DNA of 64,000 nt from CAUZWH01 sp965224275. Its GTDB lineage: Bacteria > Pseudomonadota > Alphaproteobacteria > SHVV01. The translations under genes were made by a program, and so were the position numbers. Of the stretch, positions 44,681 to 55,335 are shown one piece after another. The stretch covers positions 1,081,555 to 1,145,554 of the forward strand of contig CBDCYR010000005.1 in assembly GCA_965224275.1 (NCBI GenBank), read 5' to 3'. Within the stretch, counting starts at the first letter, position 1. Each line of letters opens with the position of its first letter. A model generated the notes under the pieces. That model was not told the DNA's origin. It ran no database searches and saw nothing but the letters and a program-made list of their open reading frames with translations.

Positions 44681-45538
44681 ATGAATGGGTGGACACAACC
44701 GCTTGCGCCGGTTCACGCCGTCGTGTGGTTGGCATTCGTTCGCTTTATCGAAAATGACGCGCCACAACGGGCCGGTGCAATAGCGTTCAGTGCGTTGTTG
44801 TCGCTTTTTCCGTTTGTTCTCTTTCTTGGATGGCTTGCTGGATTCCTGGCCAGCGTCGATGCGGTCAAGCGATTTCTCTTCTACGGCTTTGACCTGCTGC
44901 CGAGTGATGTTGACCTGACGCTACGGCCAGCAATCGAGCAGGTCCTCGAAGGCCGCCGCGGCGGCGTCGTCACAATCAGCATTGTTATCGCACTGTGGGC
45001 AGCGTCAGCCGCGATCGAGGCGTTTCGTTCTGCTTTCAACCGCGCTTATGGGGTGAGTCAGCCAAGGCCCTTTTGGTTTCGTCGTCTACAGGGCTTGCTT
45101 TTCGTCGTGGGCGGAGCGATCGCTGCGATTTCGATCATCTGGGCAGGTATCGTGTGGCCACTGCTCGTGGCTCTCTTGCCCGAATTTCTTACCAGCGCCG
45201 ATAGGCATTTTGCGACGGTCGTAATCCTTCCTTACGTCTTTGCGGTCTTAACGACGTTTGCGACAAGCGCTGCGTTCTATCATTGGCTACCAAATGTCCC
45301 CCAGAGATGGCGCGACGTCGTGCCAGGAGCGTCGCTCGCTGCAATATTGTGGCTCGGTCTAGCGGCACTCTTCTCGTGGTATTTAAAGCAAGCGACATTC
45401 TATGCCCTCACCTACGGCAGCCTTGCCGGGATCATTATTACTCTCGTGTTCTTTTATTTCAGCGCCGGCATTCTGATCTTCGGCGCCGAGTTCAACGGCG
45501 TTCTACACGAACGCCGCCTGTCGGCAACGAGTGACTAA
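44681..45538 (+). CDS. YihY/virulence factor BrkB family membrane protein
   Basis: The 285-residue inner-membrane protein has about six transmembrane helices (for example AFSALLSLFPFVLFLGWLAG, GLLFVVGGAIAAISIIWAGI, SLAGIIITLVFFYFSAGILI). Family motifs are DAPQRAGAIAFSALLSLFPF, WAASAAIEAFRSAFNRAYGV, FYHWLPNVPQRWRDVVPGA and FGAEFNGVLHE. These are typical for UPF0761/YihY. The function is not firmly known; it was formerly misnamed RNase BN. Intact. Confidence 0.9.
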   Translation: MNGWTQPLAPVHAVVWLAFVRFIENDAPQRAGAIAFSALLSLFPFVLFLGWLAGFLASVDAVKRFLFYGFDLLPSDVDLTLRPAIEQVLEGRRGGVVTISIVIALWAASAAIEAFRSAFNRAYGVSQPRPFWFRRLQGLLFVVGGAIAAISIIWAGIVWPLLVALLPEFLTSADRHFATVVILPYVFAVLTTFATSAAFYHWLPNVPQRWRDVVPGASLAAILWLGLAALFSWYLKQATFYALTYGSLAGIIITLVFFYFSAGILIFGAEFNGVLHERRLSATSD

Positions 45539-45576
45539 GGTTGCCGACACTACATGTTTTGTTGATAGTCAATCGA

Positions 45577-45604
45577 TTGAAGCGAACTATTCAAGTGCTA
45601 TGAT
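45577..45604 (+). promoter_or_regulatory. Putative sigma70 promoter upstream of the transhydrogenase
   Basis: TTGAAG (45577-45582) and TATGAT (45599-45604) are separated by 16 bp and lie about 53 bp upstream of the sthA-like start at 45658. Confidence 0.5.
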
Positions 45605-45657
45605 GCCAATGGTCGTTATCGATCTATCAATAAACGATTCTTCTGGTACCCCAATAT

Positions 45658-47061
45658 ATGGCAGATGACTACGATCTACTTGTGATCGGCTCAGGACCGG
45701 CCGGTCAACGGGCCGCTATCCAGGCCGCCAAACTAGGCAAACGGGTCGCAATAGCCGAGCACAAGGCTGTCGTCGGCGGCGCCTGGATCAACACGGGAAC
45801 GATTCCGAGCAAGACCATGCGCCAGGCGGTCTTGCATTTATCCGGTTTCTACGAGCGAGCGATCTACGGGCCGGCGTATCAAGTGAAGAAGAACATTACC
45901 ATTGCGGATCTGTTGCAGCGGGCCTCTCACGTCATAAAAAACGAAATCGACGTCACCCTGCACCAACTGCAGCGTAACGACATCGAGGTGTTGCAGGCGA
46001 CCGCGTCATTCGTAACCCCGCACATGGCAACGCTGAAATTCGTCAACGGTCACGTTCAGAATATTAGTGCGGCCAGCTTTATCGTCTCGGTCGGCACCGA
46101 AACGACGAAGGACCCGCACATTCCGTTCGACGGACAGTTGGTGTTTACCAGTGACGATGTTCTCGAACTCCAAGCTCTTCCCAGGACACTGGCTGTGATT
46201 GGTGCCGGCGTTATCGGGCTGGAATATGCAACGATATTCTCCACACTGGGCGTGCGGGTCACAGTCATCGACCAACGGCAGCGGATGTTGGAGTTTGTCG
46301 ATCACGAGATTATCGATACCTTGGCGCACCAGATGCGTCAGCGGCGCATGACGATGCGTATAGGCGAGCATGTCGCCACCGTCGAAATTTTTGCCGACGA
46401 AGAGCGTGGGCATGATCGCGTGCGGATCATCCTGGAAAGCGGAAAACAAATCGTTGCCGACAAGGCCCTCTATTCGATCGGGCGGACGGGGGCTACGCGA
46501 ATGCTCAATCTCGGTGCGGCAGGGTTGACCTCGGACGAGCGGGGCCGGATCGAGGTTGATGAAAACTACCAGACTACGGTCCCCAATATTTATGCGGTTG
46601 GCGATGTCATCGGTTTTCCAAGCCTGGCGTCAACTTCCATGGAACAGGGACGACTCGCCGCTTGTCATATTTTCGGAGTGAAGACCAATTCAGTGCCCGA
46701 GTTGTTTCCGTACGGTATCTATACAATTCCGGAGATTTCAATCGTCGGAAAGTCAGAAGAAGAGCTGACGGCAGACGGGATTCCCTACGAAGTTGGTAAA
46801 GCGACCTATAGCGAGATAGCGCGGGGCCAGATCATCGGTGACTCGTCGGGCCTCCTAAAGTTGATTTTCCACATCGATACGCGGCAAATACTGGGCGTGC
46901 ATATTATTGGCGAAGGTGCGAGTGAACTGATCCACATCGGCCAGGCTGTGCTCGCCCATGGCGGTCCGATCGACTACTTCGTCAACACGGTCTTTAACTA
47001 CCCGACCCTTGCGGAGTGCTACAAAACCGCGGCGCTCGATGGGATCAATAGATTGGCCTAA
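45658..47061 (+). CDS. sthA: Soluble pyridine nucleotide transhydrogenase (Si-specific NAD(P)+ transhydrogenase)
   Basis: The 467-residue cytosolic flavoprotein reoxidises NADPH with NAD+. The FAD-binding GSGPAGQRAAIQAAKLGKRV, the second Rossmann motif VIGAGVIGLEYATIF, the FAD site NIYAVGDVIGFPSLAST and the dimer domain (YGIYTIPEISIVGKSEEEL, ASELIHIGQAVLAHG, YFVNTVFNYPTLAECY) all fit SthA. The usual disulfide region reads GGAWINTGTIPSKTM. Both Cys positions of lipoamide-dehydrogenase relatives are absent, including the one still seen in E. coli SthA. Full length and apparently intact. Confidence 0.87.
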   Translation: MADDYDLLVIGSGPAGQRAAIQAAKLGKRVAIAEHKAVVGGAWINTGTIPSKTMRQAVLHLSGFYERAIYGPAYQVKKNITIADLLQRASHVIKNEIDVTLHQLQRNDIEVLQATASFVTPHMATLKFVNGHVQNISAASFIVSVGTETTKDPHIPFDGQLVFTSDDVLELQALPRTLAVIGAGVIGLEYATIFSTLGVRVTVIDQRQRMLEFVDHEIIDTLAHQMRQRRMTMRIGEHVATVEIFADEERGHDRVRIILESGKQIVADKALYSIGRTGATRMLNLGAAGLTSDERGRIEVDENYQTTVPNIYAVGDVIGFPSLASTSMEQGRLAACHIFGVKTNSVPELFPYGIYTIPEISIVGKSEEELTADGIPYEVGKATYSEIARGQIIGDSSGLLKLIFHIDTRQILGVHIIGEGASELIHIGQAVLAHGGPIDYFVNTVFNYPTLAECYKTAALDGINRLA

Positions 47062-47117
47062 ACGAGCGGCTATCAAAGAGTCATCAAATCGCCCGAGTAC
47101 TTAGGATTCTTCCCGGT

Positions 47118-47282
47118 TTGATCGGCGCGATCGTGGCCTACGTTGCGCTGCAATTCACCCAGGTAATTGGGCTCGCCGGCGGTTGGTTCGAGCTACTGAT
47201 TTTTCTGCTCATCTACATCGTCGTCACGAGTGTTGTCGAAGCCGGCATGCGCACTTATGGGAAGACGCGTTCGTTAGACTAA
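47118..47282 (+). CDS. Small membrane protein
   Basis: About 54 codons (LIGAIVAYVALQFTQVIGLA, GGWFELLIFLLIYIVVTSVV, EAGMRTYGKTRSLD) form two hydrophobic segments and a basic tail. The only start in a good position is a TTG at 47118; the frame is open slightly further upstream. It follows sthA by 56 bp and may be co-transcribed. Unknown function; coding potential is judged from the clean membrane pattern. Confidence 0.5.
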   Translation: MIGAIVAYVALQFTQVIGLAGGWFELLIFLLIYIVVTSVVEAGMRTYGKTRSLD

Positions 47283-47390
47283 TTCTGCCCCGTCAAGGTT
47301 CACGCGGATTCGGATTATGCGGTCGTTGCCATACCCCTTGGTGCGCGAATAACGGTCGGCCGTTGGGGAAGTCGGCTCGCACCGTGCCGC

Positions 47391-47756
47391 TCACGCGATC
47401 CAACCGCGGGCATAGAAAAGAGTTGTCAAAGTTGCGAAGCCGAAACTCGCAATGATAATGACGATAACCTTGCCAACCAGCGCAGCAAATTGACGAACTT
47501 GCTTACGCCGGTTTTGGGGGCGCCGCTGCGCCAGCGAGCCGAACACGGATGGGTCGATTGGACTACCTCGCTTTTCTGCGGCTCGGACGCCGAGCGTATC
47601 TTGTGGGGTGCCATCATTATCGGCGGACCGTAACTGGTTGAAACGATCGAGTGCGCGACCCCGGAGCCGATTGGGCCTTGGTGCTGTAGACGGTCCATTC
47701 TCGAACGAAGTGGGTACCCTCGTCATAGTCCTCCTGAACAACTTTTGTGGCTTCAA
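47391..47756 (-). CDS. Small protein with a C-terminal transmembrane segment
   Basis: The C-terminal half (VFGSLAQRRPQNRRKQVRQF, AALVGKVIVIIIASFGFATL) is a basic stretch followed by one transmembrane helix, tail-anchored. Its 5' part overlaps the 47617-47880 gene in another frame, so the true start is uncertain. The two may be one protein split by a frameshift near 47630, since together they would give a soluble domain plus a membrane anchor. No family recognised. Confidence 0.4.
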   Translation of the reverse strand: MKPQKLFRRTMTRVPTSFENGPSTAPRPNRLRGRALDRFNQLRSADNDGTPQDTLGVRAAEKRGSPIDPSVFGSLAQRRPQNRRKQVRQFAALVGKVIVIIIASFGFATLTTLFYARGWIA

Positions 47757-47880
47757 CGCGCCCTCGTTTGGCGAGCTGGCGGGCTTCGTCTATGGCGACT
47801 TCCCTGGCTTCGTCGTCGTACCGGGAATCGAGTAACCAACGACCACCCGATAACGTGTACACCTCGTAGCTTACTTGCAT
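47617..47880 (-). CDS. Small hypothetical protein (YEVYTL-type)
   Basis: The 87-residue protein starts MQVSYEVYTLSGGRWLLDSR and continues DEAREVAIDEARQLAKRGRV, EATKVVQEDYDEGTHFVREW. Similar small proteins of alphaproteobacteria start with the YEVY...GRW pattern and are often paired with a membrane-anchored partner, as here. A GGAGGGG site precedes the ATG at 47880. Function unknown. Confidence 0.55.
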   Translation of the reverse strand: MQVSYEVYTLSGGRWLLDSRYDDEAREVAIDEARQLAKRGRVEATKVVQEDYDEGTHFVREWTVYSTKAQSAPGSRTRSFQPVTVRR

Positions 47881-48200
47881 TGACGCCCCTCCCTGCGGAC
47901 ACCCCACGTTTGTGGATCCCTAAGCGAATCGATTTCAAGATCGATCTCTCGGATCACGCAATCGTCAGAGCATCTATTTGTGCGGATTACCCTACTGTTT
48001 GGGCGGTTAGGTACAATTGGGTCTGTCTTGGGCATTTATTAGGGCTATTCCCGATTCGATGCGGGGGAGGGGGCATGTATACTTTCGGGTACAACCTGTT
48101 GGTGAGTTAGTGGAATCAAGGCACTACCTAGGCGTTGAGAACTCCCCCAATGACATGTTGGCTAATAGATCACCCCTGATGCGAAGGCCGGGCCGCCGAG
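47881..48200. other. Intergenic region upstream of the giant kinase
   Basis: No gene is recognised. The region must hold the divergent promoters for the small gene at 47880 and for the kinase at 48201. A purine-rich GCGGGGGAGGGGGC run lies at about 48060-48074. No perfect promoter or operator could be identified. Confidence 0.35.
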
Positions 48201-50600
48201 ATGCAGAAACCTAGTCGTCTAAGAAAATCCCGAACATCGGGCGACGCGGAGGGTTATCCTCGACTCGTCGATGACGCCGCCGACTTGGGCGATACCCGCG
48301 ACGGCACCAACGCAGCGCAACAAGCTCTCCGCGAAAGCGAAGATCGTTATCGCGAGTTAGTGGAAGGATCTCTTGCCGGCACCCTTGTCACGCGTGGTGA
48401 GGCGACGTTGTTCGCGAGCCGGCGCTTGGCGGAAATTTTCGGTTATCTGGTCGAAGAGTTCCTCGCACTTGAGTCGATTTACGAGATCGTCGCGCCGAGT
48501 GATCGCGAGCGGTTGAGGAGATACGAGGAGTCGCGACTCGCTGGAATGCCGGCGCCGGAAAGGTACGAGTTCGAGGGCGTTCGCAAGGACCGCACACCGG
48601 TTTGGGTCGAAATTAGCGTCGGTGTCGTTTCGTGGGAGAGCGAGGCGGCCATTCAGGCCACCATAATCGATATCACAGACCGTAAATGGGCCGAGCAGGC
48701 CCTTGCCGAAACTGCGGATCAATATCGAGCCCTCGTCGAAGGCTCGATTGAAGGGATCCTCATTCGTTACGGCGACAAGCCGATCTTTGTAAACGACACG
48801 TTCGCCGAAATGTTCGGCTACACGACTGACGAAATACTGGCACTGGATTCGATCGACGCGCTGCATGCCCCGCACGAGCGCGAACGACTTCGGATCGACC
48901 AGATAAATCGTATGCGCGGCAGGGAAGCGCCTTCTCGTTTTGAATTTGAGGGCGTGAGCCGGGACGGTGTTCAGATATGGCTTGAGACCAGTGCGCGCGT
49001 CGTTGCATGGCGGGGGAAGTTGGCAATCCAATCTACCGTCATCGATATCACCGAGCGCAAACGCGCGGAACAGGAGCTTAGGGAATCTGAGCAGAAGTTC
49101 CGGAATCTGATCGAGGGATCGATTGAAGGGATTTTGATTCGTCGAGGCAATAAACTCGTTTTTGTCAATCAGCACCTGGCCGAAATCTTTGGATATTCGA
49201 CCGACGAACTGCTTGGGTTGAAATCGATTGACGCGCTATTTGTGCCAGCCAGTCGCTCCCTTATGCGGAAGTTCTACCGCGACAGAGTCCGTGGGGACCC
49301 GGCGCCGGAACGATATGAGTTTGAGGGGAAACGCAAGGACGGATCGCGGGTTTGGCTTGAGGTCAGCGTTCGTGCCGTTGTATGGGAGGGTGCACCGGCG
49401 GTGCAAGCAACGTTGGTTGATCGCACCCAACGCAGGCTCGAGGAAGAGAAACGCCGCGACAGCGAGGCTAAGTTCCGCAACTTGGTCGAGGGCTCGATAC
49501 AAGCGGTGGCGGTGGTCGATCGCAAACTGCGTCCGCGGTTCGTAAATCCAGCGGCGGCAACTATGTTTGGCTTTGATAGTGCCGAAGAGTTGCTGTCGAT
49601 CGAAACGCTTTATCCTCATATTGCCGCGAGCGATCGAAAGCTTCTACGTCAACAATTTAAGCGGCGCCTTGCCGGCGACGATGTGCCGGCTAGTTACCAA
49701 TTTCGGGGCATTCGCAAAGACGGTACGGAAATCTGGTTGCAGAACCTGGTTCGCACTGTTGATTGGGATGGTGAAAAGTGTGTCCAGGCGACCCTGATCG
49801 ATATCACTGATCGAAAGCGGGCCGAGCTTGCCGCAGTGGAAGCGCGAGATTCGCTGCAACGAATAATTGATACGATACCGGCGATGGTGAGTGTCAAGGA
49901 TCGAGAACGCCGCTACACACTGGTCAACAAATATCTACGAGATAGGTTCGGGACAAGCGTGATCGGTAAGCGGGCGAGACTGTCGGCACCGACCACACGA
50001 CTTCTAAAACAGGAGGACGAGCAGGTCCTGGAAACGGGGGAATTGCTTCCGTTCCACGAAGCTGAGTTGACCTTCAAAGGAGAAAGCAAGACCTGGTTAC
50101 AAACGAAAGTTCCGCTAAAAAACGACGCTGGCGAGGTCGACCATATCCTTAGCGTTTCGTTTGACATCACCGAACGAAAACGCGTCGAGGAAGAGCTCAG
50201 GGAGAGCGAAGCTCGCTACCGAAGTTTTATCGAACAGGCGAGCGATGCCGTCCTTATTCATTCTGATGGAATTATCGTTCTAGCGAATTCCTCAGCTGCC
50301 GATCTGCTGGCTGCTGCGTCCGCTGACGAACTTCACGATCAATCGATGATGGCGTTCGTTGACCCATCGACGCATGACTTGGTTAAGGATCGGGTGGGCC
50401 GAATCCTGAAGGGTAAGACCGGCGTCTCGCCGGTCGAACAAATTTGGCGGCGGGTCGATGGCGAGCGGGTCGAGGTTGAAGTATCCGGAAGCTATGTCCA
50501 TTGGCACGGTCGACCAGCGGTGAAAGTTATCGCGCGTGACATCACCGAGCGAAAGAAAGACCGATGCCGATCGGCGGATGTTGCAATATGCCGTCGATAA
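48201..50600 (+). pseudogene. Giant PAS kinase, segment 1 (PAS 1-6)
   Basis: This 799-codon open frame starts at ATG 48201 and holds six PAS domains (for example RELVEGSLAGTLVTRGEATL, ALVEGSIEGILIRYGDKPIF, RSFIEQASDAVLIHSDGIIV). It ends in a short out-of-frame tail after RDITERKK, because of one extra A in the run GCGAAAGAAAGACC near 50555. The following PAS continues in the next frame. Confidence 0.85.
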
Positions 50601-52337
50601 GGCGGTGGATGCGGTCTACTGGATGCGGCCTGATGGCGGCTTCGACTATGTCAATGACGCGGCCGCTCGAATGCTGGGTTACACGCGTGACGAGTTGCTG
50701 GCACTCCATGTGTGGACCATCAATCCAAACCTCTCTTCTCGGGATTGGCCCAAGCGATTCGCGGAGATCAAGAAGGGGTCGCGTCGGAGCGAGGTAATCG
50801 AATACACCCACCGCGCTAAGGACGGTACCCTAATCAAAGTAGAAGCAACAACAAATTACGTTCGCTTCGGTGACGAGGAATTCGCGTTCGGTTTCGTTCG
50901 CGACGTCCGCGAGCGAAAGCTCACGGAAGCCGCACTACAAATGACGCAATTCGCGGTCGACTCCGCCAGTGATGCGGTTTACCTGCTCCGGCCCGACGGC
51001 AGCTTCGCCTACGCCAACGATTCCGCCAGCGCGATGCTGGGTTATTCGCGAAGCGAGCTTGAGTCGATGGCGGTGTTTGATATCAATCCGGATCACACAC
51101 AGCAGACCTTTAAGAGGGCGTTTGGCAGATATAAACGCAAACGGGGTCCCGCATTTGTCGAACAACGTCATCAAGCCAAAGACGGGCGCATCGTGCCGGT
51201 CGAGATTTCCGCGAATTACTTTAGTTTTGGCGAGCAAGAAGGGCTATTTGCGTTCGCGCGTGATATTAGCGAGCGCAAAGCGACGGAAACCTCTATGCGC
51301 GAAAGCGAGGCGCGCTATCGCAGCGTGGTCGAATTGTCGCCCGATCCGATCCTTATCAATTGTGAAGGCAGAATCGCGTTCATCAACTCGGCCGGACTTG
51401 AACCCTTGGGATTCTCTCACGAGAGTGACATCGTCGGTAAGGATGCGCTGGCTTTTCTCCACCCTGAGTCGAGAGAAACGGTTACCAACAGGGTACGCAG
51501 AGCGCTTGATGCGAAAACCGGCTCACCCCCCGCCGAACTCAAATGGGTTCGACCCGACGGTGTCGTGGTTGAGTTGGAATCGTCGACGAGCTTTATCAGC
51601 TGGGAAGGTAAACCGGCGCTTCAGGTCGTTGCGCGCGATATCACGCAGCGAAAGCGCACGGAACAAGCTCTACAGCTCACGCAGTTTGCCATCGATCAAG
51701 CCTCGGAAGCGGTTTACCTGATCCGGCCAGACGGACGATTCGATTACGCCAATGCTGCGGCCAGCGAGATGCTTGGCTACTCCCCGGAAGAGCTGAGGTC
51801 GATGTCGGTCCAAGACATCAATCCGGAGATCACGACGTCCTCGTGGAAGAAACGCTTTGCGCTGATCACCGAAGGCACGTCAGGCACCTTGTTCACCGGG
51901 CAAATGCACAAAGCCAAGAACGGCGATCTGATCCCCGTTGAGATCTCCGGCAACTACTATCGCTTCGGCGAAAACGAGGGCATGGTTTCGTTCGTCCGCG
52001 ACGTGAGCACACGCGTCGCCACTGAGACCGCAATGCGAGAGAGCGAAGCACGTTATCGTTCCGTCGTCGAGCAGTCACCGGATGCGATTTTTATCAATTG
52101 CGAAGGCAAGCTGGTGTTCGTCAACTCGGCCGGTGCCAAGCTGTTCTAGGCGAAATCAGTCAGCGAGTTGATCGGGCGCGATGCGATAAGCACGATTCAT
52201 CCAAAGACTCGCGAACTCGCCCGGCAGCGTATCAAAAAGGTCATTGAGACGAAGGCGACGGTACCGCCCACAGAACAACAGTGGGTCGGGATCGATGGCA
52301 CGGTGTTCGCGGTTGAATCAACCGCGAGCTATGTGGT
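50561..52337 (+). pseudogene. Giant PAS kinase, segment 2 (PAS 7-11)
   Basis: The frame resumes with DADRRMLQYAVDKAVDAVYW and holds PAS 7-10 and half of PAS 11. A TAG at 52147-52149 (VNSAGAKLF*AKSVSELIG) interrupts PAS 11. The same frame then continues, AKSVSELIGRDAISTIHPKT to VFAVESTASYVV, where IS256-B is inserted after the 9-bp target CTATGTGGT. Confidence 0.83.
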
Positions 52338-53731
52338 GGCTGTGTCTCGAAAGTGGTGGAAATTTGAGGATGGCGTAATCTCCGGGTGACAAGACAACCA
52401 CCCAACCGGCGGCTAGCACCGCCAAGGAGATCACGCCATGAAGAACACTACCGAGACTTCCGCGCTTTCGCTACTGGCCAATGACGCCGGCTATGATCCG
52501 CTCGAGGACCGGCTGCGGGAGAACATCAGATCCACGATCGAGGCCGTTTTTGAGGAGGAACTTGCGCAGTTTCTCGGGCGCTGCCGATACGGTCGAGAGG
52601 ACGCGCTTCGGCAAGGGTATCGGAACGGGCACCGGGAGCGGCAACTGACGGGGACATTCGGGACCGAGAGGGTGAGCGTGCCGCGTGCACGGATCGTTGA
52701 GGAAGACGGTCGGGCGTCGGAATGGCGTTCGCGGGCGCTGCCGCGCTACCAGCGGCTGACCAGAAAGGCCGAGGCGCTGATCGCTTCGGTGTATCTGTCC
52801 GGAACCAACACGCGGCGGGTGAAACGCGCGCTGTTCGGGCTCTTCGGGGGTGCTGTGAGCAAGGACGTTGTGAGCCGGGCGTGGCGCAAGGTGAAGGTCG
52901 ATTGGGACGCCTGGTGCAGCCGTGGCCTCGCGGATGAGGATATCGTTCGGCTGATCCTTGACGGCACTGTGATCAAGACCCGACTGGATCGCAAGGCCAC
53001 CAACATCTCGGTTCTCGCGGCTATAGGGGTGCGCCGGGATGGCCAGAAGGTCTTGCTTTCGATCGGGAATATGGGCGGAGAAAGCCAGGCGGCGTGGCGC
53101 CAGTTCCTCGACGACCTTGATGCGCGTGGACTGAAACGGCCCGGGTTTGTCATCGTCGATGGCGCGCCGGGACTGGAGGCGGCTCTGTCGGCGCTTTGGG
53201 GCGATGACCTTCCCGTTCAACGCTGCACCGTGCACAAGCACCGCAACCTTCTGGGTCATGCTCCCAAACACATGCATGACGAGCTGAGCGAAGATTACCG
53301 CGATATGATCTATGCCGACACTGCCTCCGAGGTGGAAACCCGCCGCAAGGCGTTTGTCCGCAAGTGGCGGCTGAAATGCAGGGCCGTCGCGGACAGCCTC
53401 GCAGAAGCGGGCGACAAGCTCTTTACCTTCACGCGCCTGTCCAAGAGCCAATGGAAATCAGCCCGAACGACCAACGCCATTGAGCGTCTCAACGAGGAGT
53501 TCAAGCGCCGGATCAAAACACAGACCGTGCTGCCGTGTCCCGAAACAGTGCCGATGCTCCTCTGGGCGCTCCTCGCTTGCGGCCAAATCCAGATGCGCAA
53601 AGTCGATGGATGGGAAACCCTCGATCAGCTAATCGCCGACGAAACCCTTGACCGCGCGGCCTGACCGCCGCAAAACTCAACCCGCTCGGAGAGGCGCCAA
53701 AACCAATTTCCACCACTTTCGAGACACAACC
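52338..53731 (+). mobile_element. IS256-family element type B, copy 2
   Basis: The 1394-bp element has the same ends as copy 1 (GGCTGTGTCTCG / CGAGACACAACC). A 9-bp target duplication CTATGTGGT is found at 52329-52337 and 53732-53740. Removal restores the PAS frame (TASYVV-WGGTPALQVVARDI). Confidence 0.93.
52438..53664 (+). CDS. IS256-family transposase, type B, copy 2
   Basis: The 408-residue Mutator-type transposase is nearly identical to that at 24082-25308 (one visible residue difference, LLACGQ). Catalytic motifs LILDGTVIKTRLD, IVDGAPGLEAAL and TTNAIERLNEEFKRR are present. Apparently active. It is transcribed in the same direction as the kinase it interrupts. Confidence 0.93.
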   Translation: MKNTTETSALSLLANDAGYDPLEDRLRENIRSTIEAVFEEELAQFLGRCRYGREDALRQGYRNGHRERQLTGTFGTERVSVPRARIVEEDGRASEWRSRALPRYQRLTRKAEALIASVYLSGTNTRRVKRALFGLFGGAVSKDVVSRAWRKVKVDWDAWCSRGLADEDIVRLILDGTVIKTRLDRKATNISVLAAIGVRRDGQKVLLSIGNMGGESQAAWRQFLDDLDARGLKRPGFVIVDGAPGLEAALSALWGDDLPVQRCTVHKHRNLLGHAPKHMHDELSEDYRDMIYADTASEVETRRKAFVRKWRLKCRAVADSLAEAGDKLFTFTRLSKSQWKSARTTNAIERLNEEFKRRIKTQTVLPCPETVPMLLWALLACGQIQMRKVDGWETLDQLIADETLDRAA

Positions 53732-55335
53732 CTATGTGGTTTGGGGCGGTACACCTGCATTGCAGGTCGTGGCGCGGGACATCACTGAACGCAAGCGGAC
53801 AGAACACGTTCTAAAGCTAACCCAGTTCGCGGTTGATCGTGGGTTTGATGCAGTCATAAGAGTGTCGCCTCAAGGTAGCTGCGTCGATGCCAACGATGCC
53901 GCCTGCCAGCTACTCGGCTACACGCGCGACGAGATCCTCACGATGGGTCTACCCAATTTCGTCGTCGGACTTTCGAAAAAGCGTTGGCACGAGACGTTTT
54001 GCGAACTTCGAACAGCCGGCCGGCAGTCCCTGTTTCGCGATTACCGACGTAAGGACGGTCGAACGGTGCCGGTTGAAGTCTCGATCAACTATCTTCGCTT
54101 CGATGACGAGGAGTACGCGATCGGATTTGCGCGGGATATATCGGAGCGAAAGCGAGCGGAAGATGCGCTCAGGCTGACTCAGTTCTCCGTTGATACCGCC
54201 GCCGACCCGATCGTTTGGATCAAACCCGACGGGCGCTTCGCCTACGCCAACATGGCTGCCGCAAAACACTTCGGGTACGCCTCCGACGAGCTGTTGAAGT
54301 TAACCATCGCTGACATCAATCGAGGCATATCGATCAATTCGTGGAAGGATCTATTCCATCGGCTTAAGCGGAAGCGGACTCAGATGCGTGAATACGAGCA
54401 CCTTACCCGTGATGGACGTACGGTGCCGGTCGAGATCACGGACAACTACATCAAATTTGGCGATGCGGAATATGTCCTCTCTTCCATTCGCGATATCACC
54501 GAGCGCAAACGCCACGAAACGGAGTTGAAGGAAAGCGAGGCAAGATACCGACGCCTGATCGACCAAGCGCCGGACGCCATACTCATCGTGGATGACAAGC
54601 AGATCTTGTTTGCTAACCCGGCTGCAGCAAGCCTACTTGGGTATCGGCGTCCGCAACTAATCATGGAACGCACGCCGTTCGATATTGTTGAGCCGGATGT
54701 GAGGAAAGATGCGATTCGCCGTACAAGGGGATTGCTGACCCGATCGGAATCCGTGGCGGCAACCGAACAGCGCCTGTTGAAGCGTGATGGGACGACAGTC
54801 GAGGTCGAAGTAACCGGCAGCCCAATACGCTGGCTAGGCCGCGCCGCGGGTCATTTCATCATCCGCGATATTACCAAACGCAAACGAACTGAAAACGCGC
54901 TTCGAATGACGCAATTCGCCATCGACAACAGTTCCGACGGCATAACTTGGCTGGATAGAAAAGGCAATTTCTCGTACGTCAATCAAGCGATGGCCAGATT
55001 GCTCGGCTATTCGATCGAAGAACTTCTAAAGATGAGAGCGACCGACCTAAACCCACATCAAACTTTGAAGGGGTGGGGCGAGCTCTTCGATCGTCTTCGC
55101 ACCATTGGCGTTGCAACCGATGAGTATGTTTTCCAAAGGAGAGACGGGAGCTCGATCGCGGTCGAAGTGATTGACAACTACTTTAAGTTCGGCGATCGAG
55201 AGTATGTCTTCTCTTCAGTTCGCGATATTTCCGAGCGCAAGCAAACCGAGGATGCGCTGCGCATGACGCAGTTTGCCGTCGATACGACCTATGACGGTAT
55301 TTTCTGGGTCGACCGGGATGGCCGCTTTGCTTATG
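53732..55335 (+). pseudogene. Giant PAS kinase, segment 3 (PAS 11 end to PAS 16)
   Basis: The end of PAS 11 (VVWGGTPALQVVARDITERK) is followed by PAS 12-15 and the start of PAS 16 (AVDTTYDGIFWVDRDGRFAY). IS256-A is inserted after the 8-bp target TGCTTATG. The reading frame is open throughout. Confidence 0.85.
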
